From the NCBI RefSeq assembly GCF_003751845.1, contig NZ_RJKQ01000002.1, forward strand, positions 1,178,001 to 1,242,000: DNA of 64,000 nucleotides, given 5' to 3'. The DNA is from Enterobacter sp. BIGb0383 (GTDB lineage: Bacteria; Pseudomonadota; Gammaproteobacteria; Enterobacterales; Enterobacteriaceae). Every line of letters starts with the position of its first letter. Position 1 is the first letter of the stretch. The notes beneath the pieces are model-generated. The model saw only the letters and a program-made list of their open reading frames with translations. It did no database searches and was not told where the DNA came from. The translations under genes were made by a program, and so were the position numbers. This document shows, one piece after another, positions 17,240 through 27,523 of the stretch.

Positions 17240-17671
17240 ATGATCGCTTCGCTAAATAACGCATTTATTCGCGCCACCAGCCACCCGGATTTTGGCAAGC
17301 TGCTGCTGCGCCTCACCTTTGGTATTCTGATGCTGTTCCACGGCGTGGCGAAGATTGAGCACGGCGTCGACTGGATCGCCGCTATGCTGATTGCCAAAGG
17401 GCTGCCGGGCTTTATCGCCTACGGCGTCTTTGTCGGGGAAATTATTACGCCGGTGCTGATTATTATCGGCCTCTTCACCCGCCAGGCGGCGTTTATCTAT
17501 GCGTTTAACCTGCTGGTCGCCACGCTGCTGGTCGGGATGGATAAATTCTTCACCCTGACTAAAGTTGGCGCGTGGGGTCTGGAAAACGAAGCCCTCTATT
17601 TCCTCGGCGGGCTGTGCATCATGTTCCTCGGCGCGGGCAAATACGCCCTCTTCGGCGGAAAAGAAAAGTAA
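17240..17671 (+). CDS. DoxX family membrane protein
   Basis: A 143-residue inner-membrane protein with four hydrophobic segments (LLLRLTFGILMLFHGVAKI, GFIAYGVFVGEIITPVLIIIGLF, AAFIYAFNLLVATLLVGM, EALYFLGGLCIMFLGAGKYAL). The second segment, with GEIITPVLIIIGL, is typical of the DoxX/YphA family. The ATG at 17240 with AAGGAAAAAGGC upstream is preferred to an upstream in-frame ATG at 17108. Genes for DoxX often sit beside HxlR regulators and quinone reductases, as here. Confidence 0.9.
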   Translation: MIASLNNAFIRATSHPDFGKLLLRLTFGILMLFHGVAKIEHGVDWIAAMLIAKGLPGFIAYGVFVGEIITPVLIIIGLFTRQAAFIYAFNLLVATLLVGMDKFFTLTKVGAWGLENEALYFLGGLCIMFLGAGKYALFGGKEK

Positions 17672-17699
17672 GCAGTCAATTCATCAACGGAGAGACAAA

Positions 17700-18248
17700 A
17701 TGACAACTGTTGTGGTGTATTACTCAGGTTATGGCCATACCAAAGTCGTGGCGGAGCGAGTCGCCGAAGGGGCAAACGCCAGCCTTATCGCCATCGATAA
17801 CAACGGCGATATCCAGGAAAGCGACTGGCAGCAGCTTAACGAAGCGAAAACCATTATCTTCGGCGCACCGACCTATATGGGCGGCGTTCCGTGGCAGTTT
17901 AAGAAGTTTGCCGACGCCACCTCCAAACCCTGGTTCAGCCGCGCCTGGCAGGACAAACTCTTCGCCGGGTTCAGCAACAGCGCCAGCCTGAACGGCGACA
18001 AGCAGGTCTCCCTCCAGTATCTGCAGACCCTCGCCTCCCAGCACGGCGGGATCTGGATTAGCCTCGGGATGCTGCCGGCCAACACCCAGGCGGCCACCCG
18101 TCAGGATCTCAACAACCTCGGCGGCTCCGTCGGGCTGCTGGTCCAGTCCCCGTCCGATGCGGGCGTCGAGGCGATGGCCTCCGGCGACCTGGACACGGCG
18201 GTGAAATTTGGCGAGCGGATTGCGGCGGTGAGCGCGCGGTTTAACTAA
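17700..18248 (+). CDS. WrbA-like flavodoxin-fold NAD(P)H:quinone oxidoreductase
   Basis: A 182-residue flavoprotein. The N-terminal VVVYYSGYGHTKVVAERVAEG is the FMN-phosphate loop. FGAPTYMGGVPWQFKKF and AGFSNSASLNGDK form the rest of the FMN site. It is shorter than WrbA and reads as its own subfamily. ATG at 17700 after GGAGAGACAAA. It likely reduces quinones by two electrons, avoiding semiquinone radicals. It is 28 bases after doxX and ends at a strong terminator. Confidence 0.9.
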   Translation: MTTVVVYYSGYGHTKVVAERVAEGANASLIAIDNNGDIQESDWQQLNEAKTIIFGAPTYMGGVPWQFKKFADATSKPWFSRAWQDKLFAGFSNSASLNGDKQVSLQYLQTLASQHGGIWISLGMLPANTQAATRQDLNNLGGSVGLLVQSPSDAGVEAMASGDLDTAVKFGERIAAVSARFN

Positions 18249-18258
18249 AGCCGATCAG

Positions 18259-18280
18259 GCCGGGGAAACCCGGCTTTTTT
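18259..18280 (+). terminator. Rho-independent terminator after the quinone reductase
   Basis: GCCGGG, loop GAAA, CCCGGC, then six T residues, eleven bases after the stop. A textbook terminator. Confidence 0.93.
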
Positions 18281-18412
18281 ATGCCCGGAAAAACATACCT
18301 GATGGCGATTGTGACGGGTAAATGGATATCAGAGTCTGCACTGTAAAACCTGTATAGATTGGAGTACCCTCACTGACATTGATATTTTATAGGCAATGAC
18401 CAAAGAGCTCAT

Positions 18413-21400
18413 ATGGACATGACCCCTCACCCGAGTAATATCCTTCGTGCCTGGCAACGCATTGAGTTTTTCCAGCCATACCCTCTTGAAAAAAAAGATA
18501 AAAGCCTGCGTATCCCAATGAGCCAGCTTTTACGCGCGGGTGATAACGCCCTCCCCTGGCTTTCCGCAGAGTTACGTCAGCTATATGAAATCCCGCCCAA
18601 AGCGTCGTTTACGCTGCATATTGGCTTGTTTGAGAAAAGCATCGCCAATGCCATTAGCCTTCGCGTATTTGGCCCAAACGAAGGGCATGATGAACAAGAG
18701 TGTGAACAGCGTCTGAACCAGGAAGGAACAACCTGTTTTGCTAAGCTGCAGCTGGATAAGGAAGGTGCACCGATAGTGGATACATTCTCGGTCAGCTCAC
18801 TTCCCTGGGCGCTGGGTCATCTGGATAAACAACGATTTCAACAGCTGGAATCCGGCATATTTGCAGCTGATTGTATGCACCTTGCGAATACGTTTAAAAA
18901 TTTCTCGATCACCTTAAAGCCGGCTCGTGAAAAAGGTCCCAGGGTACTCCGGGCCAGCGATATTCTGACACTATTAACGACGCATTTAACCGAATGGGCA
19001 GATTTTTCGCCAGAATGGCAGTGCGCTTTGCAAATCGACTGGTTTGGTGGCAGCAGAGACACCAACGTTTCCCCTCAGGAAGAAGAGAGTGAAGAGGAAG
19101 AGAGCCTGAGCGAGGGTGAAAAAGCCCTGGCGCTTCCCATATTGAATAGCTTCTACTTTGAGGACCTGGAAAAAACCATCAGGACTTTTCATATTGAGAA
19201 GCCTGAAGCTCTCACGGCGTACCTTTCGCAGCCTGTACCCAGGCAGACGGACCTCTACTCGTCGGAAGGGCTCAGCGCCATTATTGATAAGTTACATCCT
19301 GATAAGATGCCCATGGGGCGCTGGCCTGCTGAACCTGAGCATGCCATGTCGCTTATGCAGCAATTTGCGATCAATACGGCGATAGAAGAGCTCGCGGAGG
19401 GGGGATTACTCTCAGTAAATGGACCTCCGGGGACGGGCAAAACGACCCTACTCCGCGACCTGGTGGCCAATAATGTTGTTGAACGCGCAAAAATACTTTG
19501 TGAATTCAATAATGTCGATGCCACGCTGGATCGCGAAGGTTTTATCGTTTCCCGGCTCACCGGCTATGAAATGATTGTTGCATCGTCAAACAATGCCGCA
19601 GTGGAAAATATATCCAGGGAGTTACCGCAAAAGAAATCCCTTGCGGAAGAATTCCGCTCTCTTGATTATCTTGCACCAACAGCAAATCAAATCGCAGCAG
19701 AACGCCTTGCCAAAGATGCCCAAAAAAGAGGTAAAAATGGCGAAGACAAAGAGCGCGATTACCATCTTTTTCGCCCTCTGGAGGAAGAAAAACAGTGCTG
19801 GGGTTTAATTTCAGCCGCCCTGGGGAAAAAAGCAAACCGCGAACAGTTCGCGCAGCGACTGCTGATTAATGAACATTTCCTGCGTAAAACACCCGCTGAA
19901 GACGCCCGCCCTGCTAATGAAAACTTTCTCACTCTGTGGCGCTGGAAAGAGTTACATCGCGCAACCTCTTTTGCCGCAGCGAAAATGCATTTTAAGGATT
20001 GCCTGAAACAGGTTGAAGACCTGCAAAATCAGTTAAAAACCTTTGCCAACTTGCTGAATAAACACTCGGAAACCTCACGCGAAACGCTGTTACTCAATCT
20101 GGCGCAGACGGAAACGTTACGCGCCGAATATCATGAAAAACTGTTGCAGGCTGAGGCGGAACGAGATGTGGTTGCGGCCCAGGTGCAATACAGCGCGCAG
20201 CAGTTAAAAGCGCTGGAAGAAAACGCCCCTGGCTGGCTGTCCGTTCTGCTAAAACGGCAAAAATATCGTACCTATCAGGAACAGCTACGTACGCTCCGGC
20301 AGCTCCAGTTAACACAAACGCGGGAGCTGACGCAGAAGACACAGCACGTTGCAGCTCAACGTGAGTGTCTTAATGAGACAGAAGCCCGTAAACGCAGTCT
20401 CCAGCAGGATATCGAACACATTGCCCATGAAAATCAGACCCTGCTGGCGCTGAAAAAGCAGTTTTCAGGTATGGCATTACCCGATAGCGGGAAAGCAATC
20501 AACGATCCGGACTTACAGCGCCGCGCATTCTGGCAAAACGCAGACATAAACCGCCTGCGTTCCAGACTGTTTGTAGCGGCAATTGAATTACATCAGGCCT
20601 GGCTTTATGAGGCGATGGGGATCGAGCGTTTCAGAAATAATATCTACAGGTTAGGCAATTTTTTAAGCCAACCTCATTTAGAAACCCGTCCGTTACGCTG
20701 GTGGCAAACATTATCGATGTTTGTTCCGGTCCTCTCGACAACCTTCGCCTCCGTCGGACGCATGTTACAGGGTGTCAAAGGAGAAGAGCTGGGGTGGCTT
20801 ATGATCGATGAAGCCGGTCAGGCATCCCCACAACAGGCCGTCGGCGCTATCTGGCGCGCAAAGCGCGTATTAGTCGTCGGCGATCCATTACAGATTGAAC
20901 CCGTCTTCACGGCCTCTCCTGCCCTGGTAAAACGTCTTTGTCAGGATGTCCTGCATGAACATGCTAATGACTGGGATCCGGCAACGTTATCCGTACAGCA
21001 AATCGCCGACCGCGCCAACCGCTGGGGCTGTGAACTGGAAGTCATGAATATCAATATCAGGGTTGGCATTCCCCTGTGGGTACATCGCCGCTGTATTGAA
21101 CCGATGTTCAGCCTGGCCAATAAGATGGCCTATAACAACCGAATGATTCATGGCCTTGATGCAGAAAAAATCCGGAGCCAGCCTGTCACTGCACAACTGG
21201 AGAACCACTGGCTGATATCAGCAGGTGGACAGGGCAGCAAACAGTACCGTGACAGCCATGGTATCAGCCTGCTGGCGTTAATAGACCTCCTGCTATCAGA
21301 GCAGGTCGCGCTGCAGTCAATTTACGTTATCACTCCGTTTAAAGCCGTTAAGTCGGCGCTATCAGAACTTATCGCGCAACGCAGTCTGAAAGAGTGGCAG

Positions 21401-21730
21401 CGCTACGCGCCGCTGCTAAAAAGTAAACACATCAACGAATGGAAAAAGCGCGGTATCGGCACCGTCCATACCTTCCAGGGTAAAGAGAACGACATTGTTA
21501 TTTTTGTACTTGGGTGCGATGAACAGAATAGCGGTGGGGCAATATGGGCGTCCAGCAAACCCAATCTCCTGAACGTCGCCCTCACCCGGGCCAAAAAGCA
21601 TTTTTTTGTTATTGGCGATCCGCGCGTATGGCAGAGCCTGTCTGGGTTTGAAGACGTGGCAAAAATCCTGCCACAAAAACGCGTTCCTGGCGTGATTACG
21701 CTGCCTGAAAGCAGGGTTGACGTTCTGTAA
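18413..21730 (+). CDS. Large superfamily 1 (UPF1/DNA2-like) helicase
   Basis: A 1105-residue protein. The Walker A motif GPPGTGKT is at 337-344, motif II MIDEAGQ at 797-803, motif III VVGDPLQIEPV near 821-831, and motif VI VALTRAKKHFFV near 1056. This is the AAA_11/AAA_12 (UPF1-like) arrangement. Residues 1-320 have no domain I can name and include an acidic run (EEESEEEES) near 222-231. A coiled-coil insertion spans about 528-683, between the conserved helicase halves. ATG at 18413 or 18419. Base composition is somewhat lower in GC than its neighbours. It stands alone between two host-like units. A role in nucleic-acid processing is safe; a defence role is only a possibility. Confidence 0.87.
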   Translation: MDMTPHPSNILRAWQRIEFFQPYPLEKKDKSLRIPMSQLLRAGDNALPWLSAELRQLYEIPPKASFTLHIGLFEKSIANAISLRVFGPNEGHDEQECEQRLNQEGTTCFAKLQLDKEGAPIVDTFSVSSLPWALGHLDKQRFQQLESGIFAADCMHLANTFKNFSITLKPAREKGPRVLRASDILTLLTTHLTEWADFSPEWQCALQIDWFGGSRDTNVSPQEEESEEEESLSEGEKALALPILNSFYFEDLEKTIRTFHIEKPEALTAYLSQPVPRQTDLYSSEGLSAIIDKLHPDKMPMGRWPAEPEHAMSLMQQFAINTAIEELAEGGLLSVNGPPGTGKTTLLRDLVANNVVERAKILCEFNNVDATLDREGFIVSRLTGYEMIVASSNNAAVENISRELPQKKSLAEEFRSLDYLAPTANQIAAERLAKDAQKRGKNGEDKERDYHLFRPLEEEKQCWGLISAALGKKANREQFAQRLLINEHFLRKTPAEDARPANENFLTLWRWKELHRATSFAAAKMHFKDCLKQVEDLQNQLKTFANLLNKHSETSRETLLLNLAQTETLRAEYHEKLLQAEAERDVVAAQVQYSAQQLKALEENAPGWLSVLLKRQKYRTYQEQLRTLRQLQLTQTRELTQKTQHVAAQRECLNETEARKRSLQQDIEHIAHENQTLLALKKQFSGMALPDSGKAINDPDLQRRAFWQNADINRLRSRLFVAAIELHQAWLYEAMGIERFRNNIYRLGNFLSQPHLETRPLRWWQTLSMFVPVLSTTFASVGRMLQGVKGEELGWLMIDEAGQASPQQAVGAIWRAKRVLVVGDPLQIEPVFTASPALVKRLCQDVLHEHANDWDPATLSVQQIADRANRWGCELEVMNINIRVGIPLWVHRRCIEPMFSLANKMAYNNRMIHGLDAEKIRSQPVTAQLENHWLISAGGQGSKQYRDSHGISLLALIDLLLSEQVALQSIYVITPFKAVKSALSELIAQRSLKEWQRYAPLLKSKHINEWKKRGIGTVHTFQGKENDIVIFVLGCDEQNSGGAIWASSKPNLLNVALTRAKKHFFVIGDPRVWQSLSGFEDVAKILPQKRVPGVITLPESRVDVL

Positions 21731-21786
21731 GTGATGCGATGCTAAGGGCATAAACAGCCCTTAGCGTCGTTGTAATGCCTAATCAA

Positions 21787-23135
<1,349 letters not shown>

Positions 23136-23139
<4 letters not shown>

Positions 23140-24836
23140 AGCAGATCCCCCGCCTCATAGCGTTCGAGGAACTGCTCAACCTGCTGCCGCAGCGTGGCAA
23201 TACGGCGGAGATCCTGGCTGTCCAGCGCCTGCTCAAACGCGGTCAGGCCCTGATCTAACCAGACCCGCTCCTCGCCCAGAAGACGCTCATACAGACGCGA
23301 ACAGCGCGCCAGCAGAGCCTGGTTCTCAGGCCTGTCCCGGGGATGCTGTTTCAGATCGGCCAGACGACGCAGGCTTTCGGCGATCTGCTCCTCGCTCATC
23401 TGCCCCGGTACTTTCTCAATCACCAGGCGCGACACCGCCGGACTGCCCTGATGGTGGCACTCCACTTCCAGCAGCCCGTCCAGGGTGTAGGTGAAACGCA
23501 CATCGAGCAGCACCTCGCCCGCAGGCCGGGGCGGAACATCGATACGCATCTCCCCGAGGAAGACGTTATCCTGCACCTTCCGCCCTTCACCCTGATAAAT
23601 TTTTAGCAGGACGTGAGTCTGGTTATCCTCAACGGTATTCACCGTCTCGGTCTTACTCACCGGCAGAAACGTATTGCGCTCAATCAGCGGCAGGAAAAAG
23701 CCCGACTCCAGCTGGCTCTGATGACGTTTGGCCACCTCCAGCCCCAGTGAGAACGGCATCACATCGGTGAGGATAATATCCTCCACGGCGGCGTCCGACA
23801 TCACCATCCCGGCCTGCACGCCCGCCCCGAGCGCGACGGCTTCATCGGGATTCAGGTCGTGACGCGGGAAGCGCCCGAACAGCCGGGCCACGGTCTGCCG
23901 GACCAGCGGCATCCGCGTCGCGCCGCCCACCAGCAGAATATGGTCGAGATCGTGCAGCGAAAAACGCGCATCGTGCAGGGCCTGCTGCACCGGACGCTGC
24001 AGCCGCGTCAGCAGCGCCTTACAGCAGGCGGCAAGCTGCTCCTCATCCATCCGCCAGTGCCAGCTCTGGTTGTTCCACTCCAGCGTCGCTTCCGCCTCAG
24101 GATGATGGCTCAGGGCCTGCTTGATACCGTCGGCTTTCGCCAGCAGCTCCGCCCTGACGGACAAAGAGGCGGCCTTCAGTTCAGGATGCTGAGCCAGCAT
24201 CCACTGCAGGATCGCCTCTGAAAAATCATCCCCGCCCAGCCGCACGTCCCCGCTGCTGGCCCGGACCTCCACCACCCCTTCAAACATATCGATAATCGAC
24301 ACGTCGAAGGTGCCGCCCCCGAGATCGAAGGTGAGGTACTTCTGCTCGCGGTTCTCCAGCAGACCAAAGGCCAGCGACGCCGCGGTCGGCTCATTCAGCA
24401 GGCGGGCCACGCTTAACCCCGCCAGCCTGGCAGCGTTCTTCACCGCCCGGCGCTGAACGTCGTTAAAATAGGCCGGAACGGTAATCACCGCCTCCGTTAA
24501 CGCCTGCCCCAGCCAGGCCTGAGCGTCCTCTTTTAGCTGGCGCAGCAGCAGGGCGGATAACTCCTCCGCCCGAAACAGCTGCGACCCCAGAGAGAGCTGA
24601 ACGGCGGTGCCCATATAGCGCTTAAAGCTGGCCACCGTCATCTGCGGATGGCTCTGTAAACGATCCCGGGCCGCACGCCCCACGAGGATCTCGCCCTCGT
24701 CACCCAGCCCCACCACCGACGGCGTTAACACCTCTCCCCACTGATTGGGGATCAATACGGGCTTACCTTCCTGCAACAGGCTGACCGCACTGTTGGTTGT
24801 GCCAAGGTCGATCCCTAAAACCGGCGCCTTTGTCAT
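23136..24836 (-). CDS. hscC: HscC, specialised Hsp70 chaperone
   Basis: A 566-residue Hsp70 homologue. The ATPase domain has GIDLGTTNSAVSLL at the N-terminus, VPAYFNDVQRRAVKNAA, LTFDLGGGTFDVSI and LVGGATRMPLV. The C-terminal substrate domain is short and lacks the long DnaK lid and EEVD-type tail, as in HscC (Hsc62). The ATG at 24836 with AGGAAC upstream gives MTKAPVLGIDLG; a frame open to 24878 is less likely. It forms an operon with its J-protein. HscC is a side Hsp70 with few known clients. Confidence 0.92.
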
Positions 24837-25155
24837 TATTGTTCCTGATATCCCTGCCATAGTGCGTCGATTATACAAGAAGCGGTGTGGGGGGATCGGA
24901 CGAATAAAACTGCGAAAAAAGGTAGGAGGGGGTGAACAGATGGTTGGGGGAATGCGCCCACGTACGACGGCTGATTATCCTGCTTCTGGCGTTGACCAGT
25001 CGTCCTGAATTTAGCAATGCAGCGTATCAAAACAAGGTCACCCGTTGCTGAGACAATCAGCGGAGCCGGTTTACCGTTCCGTGTAATGCCATTTTTCAGA
25101 AGTGACCGTCCGCGCACTACTTTTTGCGGACGGTCGGGTTTGGTGCAGCGACCTG
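24837..25155. other. Intergenic region between hscC and hcp, with a hairpin
   Basis: About 320 bases with no supported gene. A 10-bp perfect stem (GACCGTCCGC and its complement) at 25104-25135, with a 12-base loop, lies just after the hcp stop on the minus strand and may end that operon, though the following T-tract is weak. The rest should hold the hscC promoter. I see nothing else in it. Confidence 0.5.
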
Positions 25156-25647
25156 TTAAACCATTTTTCGTGTGTTCCAGCTATCCGAGTGGATAATATT
25201 ACCGTCCAGATAATGCCAGGTGATCTTTTCATAGCGCAGTTCCACCGCCTCCATATGATTGAACTGGCTCTTTTTCTGGTTTCTTACGTCATGCATCAAA
25301 GGAAGCACGGTAACAACCTTAACGTTCTCAAGAAGGGTATTAAAATACTCTTCTTCCTGACCTGCGTGATTGATGCGATAAAATTTCAGCTCTGCAGACT
25401 TCAGCGTCTTGCCCGTGGAGAGCGCCTGATAAAGCCATGGCGTTGACGCATCCGTCTCTTTTTCGATCAGGTAAGCAAGATGTGACCGTGTACCCGTTAT
25501 TCGCCCGGTACCACTATCGGTGGGGATAGATACTCCATGATGTAGCCCCAGAATCTCAATGCTATTTTCTCGCCCGCTAATATCAACGGATCCCTTAATC
25601 CTGTTGCCTGCATCATCCGTCAGATGCATATACACCGGAATGGCCAT
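25156..25647 (-). CDS. hcp: Hcp, type VI secretion tube protein
   Basis: A 163-residue Hcp protein (MAIPVYMHLTDDAGNRIKG start, IEILGLHHGVSIPTDS, FYRINHAGQEEEYFNTLLENV, and LRYEKITWHYLDG near the end). Hcp hexamers stack into the tube that carries effectors out of the cell, and they can bind small effectors in their lumen. Start ATG at 25647, one base after the stop of the immunity candidate. No other type VI structural gene is in the window, so it is an orphan hcp that would use a type VI machine encoded elsewhere. Confidence 0.94.
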   Translation of the reverse strand: MAIPVYMHLTDDAGNRIKGSVDISGRENSIEILGLHHGVSIPTDSGTGRITGTRSHLAYLIEKETDASTPWLYQALSTGKTLKSAELKFYRINHAGQEEEYFNTLLENVKVVTVLPLMHDVRNQKKSQFNHMEAVELRYEKITWHYLDGNIIHSDSWNTRKMV

Positions 25648-25648
25648 A

Positions 25649-26146
25649 TTAATTATCCTCATTAAATCCGTCTGACTGACCAATGGTATTGATCATTGTG
25701 TCCATACACGCTTTTCCCGCCGGGACTTTGTACAGGGCGCGAATCGCGTCGAGAACATACTGATTGAACTCGGGTTCCGACATCACGTAAAAAGGCAACC
25801 CGCATACCTGCCTGATACTCAGCGGCATCTCTCGCTCTGTCAGAATACCCAACACGCCCGCAGGATTATGAGGGATGGCAAGTGCAACCGCCGTGGTCAG
25901 GGTTTCGGAAGACGCCGCATCGGTGTCGGATGCCAGCAGTGACGCGACCTTAAGCCAGCGGTTTTCGCCCGTGGCAATCTGGCCGGTGACGTACCGCCAC
26001 TCTCTTTCGTTATTCTGATAGAGCCGGGAAATAACAACGCCTGCTCCCTGCTGTTCAATCTCTTTAGTGAGCTGCTCCGCCGTCGGAGAAACGACCGCAA
26101 AGGCCAGGCAAGGGAAGAGAGAAAAGATGATAAGTAGTGTTCTCAT
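25649..26146 (-). CDS. Probable periplasmic immunity protein for the Tlde1-like effector
   Basis: A 165-residue secreted protein with a signal peptide (MRTLLIIFSLFPCLAFA) and a helical mature part with two cysteines (RQVCGLPF, AGKACMD). It starts one base inside the effector stop (TAATG) and ends just before hcp. Tlde1 effectors act on peptidoglycan in the periplasm and are paired with exported immunity proteins (Tldi1), so size, export and position all fit. The identification rests on context more than on recognised sequence. Confidence 0.8.
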   Translation of the reverse strand: MRTLLIIFSLFPCLAFAVVSPTAEQLTKEIEQQGAGVVISRLYQNNEREWRYVTGQIATGENRWLKVASLLASDTDAASSETLTTAVALAIPHNPAGVLGILTEREMPLSIRQVCGLPFYVMSEPEFNQYVLDAIRALYKVPAGKACMDTMINTIGQSDGFNEDN

Positions 26147-26505
26147 TAGCGCACCACTAATATTGAGTCACCGCTATTGACGATCTGCTGACGTAGCGCA
26201 ACGCCATCAATAATGATGCAGCCCTGAGAAGCAGTATGCTCTCCTGAGCGCCTTCCACCATGAATGCGGAAATTATCCCGCCCAAAGGTGTCAGTACCCA
26301 GAATTGGCTGCAAAACCACTGTGACGCGGGTAATGGTGTCATGTGCACCGGTAATTCGATAATGCCCTTTCGGGATGGGACCTGTGTTTCTTACTCTCTC
26401 CATCGCGGGGTTATTTTCTCCTGTACCGGCCCCGCTGTAGCCCTGCGCAAAGAACTGACCATTGTGAGTCAGAACACCCGTCTGTTGTGAATACTCCCAT
26501 GACAT
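26146..26505 (-). CDS. Tlde1-like type VI effector (L,D-transpeptidase/carboxypeptidase fold)
   Basis: A 119-residue protein. The N-terminus (MSWEYSQQTGVLTHNGQ, then GYSGAGTGENNP, then GPIPKGHYRI) is the Tlde1/DUF2778 pattern. The catalytic region has His82 in FRIHGG and Ser93-Gln-Gly-Cys96 in TASQGCII, the His/Cys pair of the L,D-transpeptidase-like fold. In Salmonella, Tlde1 cuts and edits tetrapeptide stems of target peptidoglycan. There is no signal peptide, as expected for type VI delivery. First gene of the effector-immunity-hcp unit. Confidence 0.88.
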   Translation of the reverse strand: MSWEYSQQTGVLTHNGQFFAQGYSGAGTGENNPAMERVRNTGPIPKGHYRITGAHDTITRVTVVLQPILGTDTFGRDNFRIHGGRRSGEHTASQGCIIIDGVALRQQIVNSGDSILVVR

Positions 26506-26792
26506 TGGCTAAGCCCTCCCTGTTTATTGTGTTAACCCGCACTCGCTGTGCAGTAGCCGTGACGTTATCAACAACGACGAGAAGGAAAATCTGACAAGGT
26601 CACATTTTGAGCAATTGCGGAGCTTTATTAGCAGGAGATCGGGCGCGATAAGGAGCGTCAACTTAACAAGCCAGGCCTGGCTGCTCTATTTGACTGGCTT
26701 CCCAAAAAACGTATCAACCCTATAAAACCGGATGCCTTGATGGCAAACTGAGCATCATTAGCAGAGTCATCAAATAAAAAAGGAGTGCCATC
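26506..26792. promoter_or_regulatory. Intergenic region with a 14-bp perfect palindrome
   Basis: Between the effector (minus) and the zinc-ribbon gene (plus). It should carry both promoters. A perfect palindrome AGCCAGGCCTGGCT lies at 26669-26682 and may be an operator. The stretch around 26600-26760 reads like decayed coding sequence, but I cannot identify a parent gene. Confidence 0.4.
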
Positions 26793-27437
26793 ATGTTCTG
26801 CCGTCATTGTGGTTATACCGTCAGGGATGAGGACAAATATTGCAATGAGTGCGGAGGTAAATTATCCGCCCCGGAAAATGGCGCGATTACGGCCGGCGAC
26901 AGAAGCATCAACACGCAAAACTCAACCATCACCAACAGCAGCATTCACACAGGTGATAATTACAACAACTCCAACAATATTAATCCCGATATATTGAACC
27001 TGCGTCGGGAGTTTGTCAGGCTCCCCTGGTCAGCAGAGGGAAAGCTTGGAGAGAGCTCAGGTTTCCTGACGCTGGGCACGATTGGGAGCATCGCCAGCAT
27101 TGTTGGCATCGTGCTGCCCTATCTCACCTCATTCAAATACATCCCCCACTTCCTATTTCCCGTGCTTGCGCTGTCCGTCATGATGTTATTCCTGCCGACC
27201 GTGTTAAAACGCCATCGGTTCAGCCCTTTTTTGGGATTAAAAAACCTGGAGTACGGCAAGGACGGGAAAATCTACCTGACCCGGATCAGCTGCGATTGCC
27301 CCTGGTGTGGAACGGAAATGAAATTAAGAATGGTTGGCCCTAAAGAGGACCGCTCCCAGCTTTTAATATGTCTGAGAAACCCGGGCATGCACCGTATTCT
27401 TTTTGATCCCACGGTGATGCCGGATATTGAAAAGTGA
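26793..27437 (+). CDS. Zinc-ribbon membrane protein
   Basis: A 214-residue protein. It begins with a zinc ribbon (Cys3, Cys6, Cys17, Cys20 in MFCRHCGYTV and DKYCNECGGK). Next comes an Asn/Thr/Ser-rich stretch with GD steps (ITAGDRSINTQNSTITNSS, then IHTGDNYNNSNN), two membrane helices (about residues 90-112 and 118-138) and a C-terminal CPWC motif. Start ATG after AGGAGTGCCATC. I do not recognise the family. The layout suggests a membrane-tethered protein with a small metal-bound domain on the cytoplasmic side. Confidence 0.8.
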   Translation: MFCRHCGYTVRDEDKYCNECGGKLSAPENGAITAGDRSINTQNSTITNSSIHTGDNYNNSNNINPDILNLRREFVRLPWSAEGKLGESSGFLTLGTIGSIASIVGIVLPYLTSFKYIPHFLFPVLALSVMMLFLPTVLKRHRFSPFLGLKNLEYGKDGKIYLTRISCDCPWCGTEMKLRMVGPKEDRSQLLICLRNPGMHRILFDPTVMPDIEK

Positions 27438-27471
27438 GACATGCCAGATAGCGGGAATATTGCAATAGTAA

Positions 27472-27507
27472 ACGGGGTTTCAGCCGCGATCGATGATAAA
27501 ACCCCGT
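27472..27507. terminator. Possible bidirectional terminator
   Basis: ACGGGGTTT and its complement AAACCCCGT, separated by 18 bases, lie between the convergent zinc-ribbon and alcohol dehydrogenase genes. The T/A tracts are short, so it would be a weak terminator. Confidence 0.5.
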
Positions 27508-27523
27508 CACTCAGTCAGCCCTG

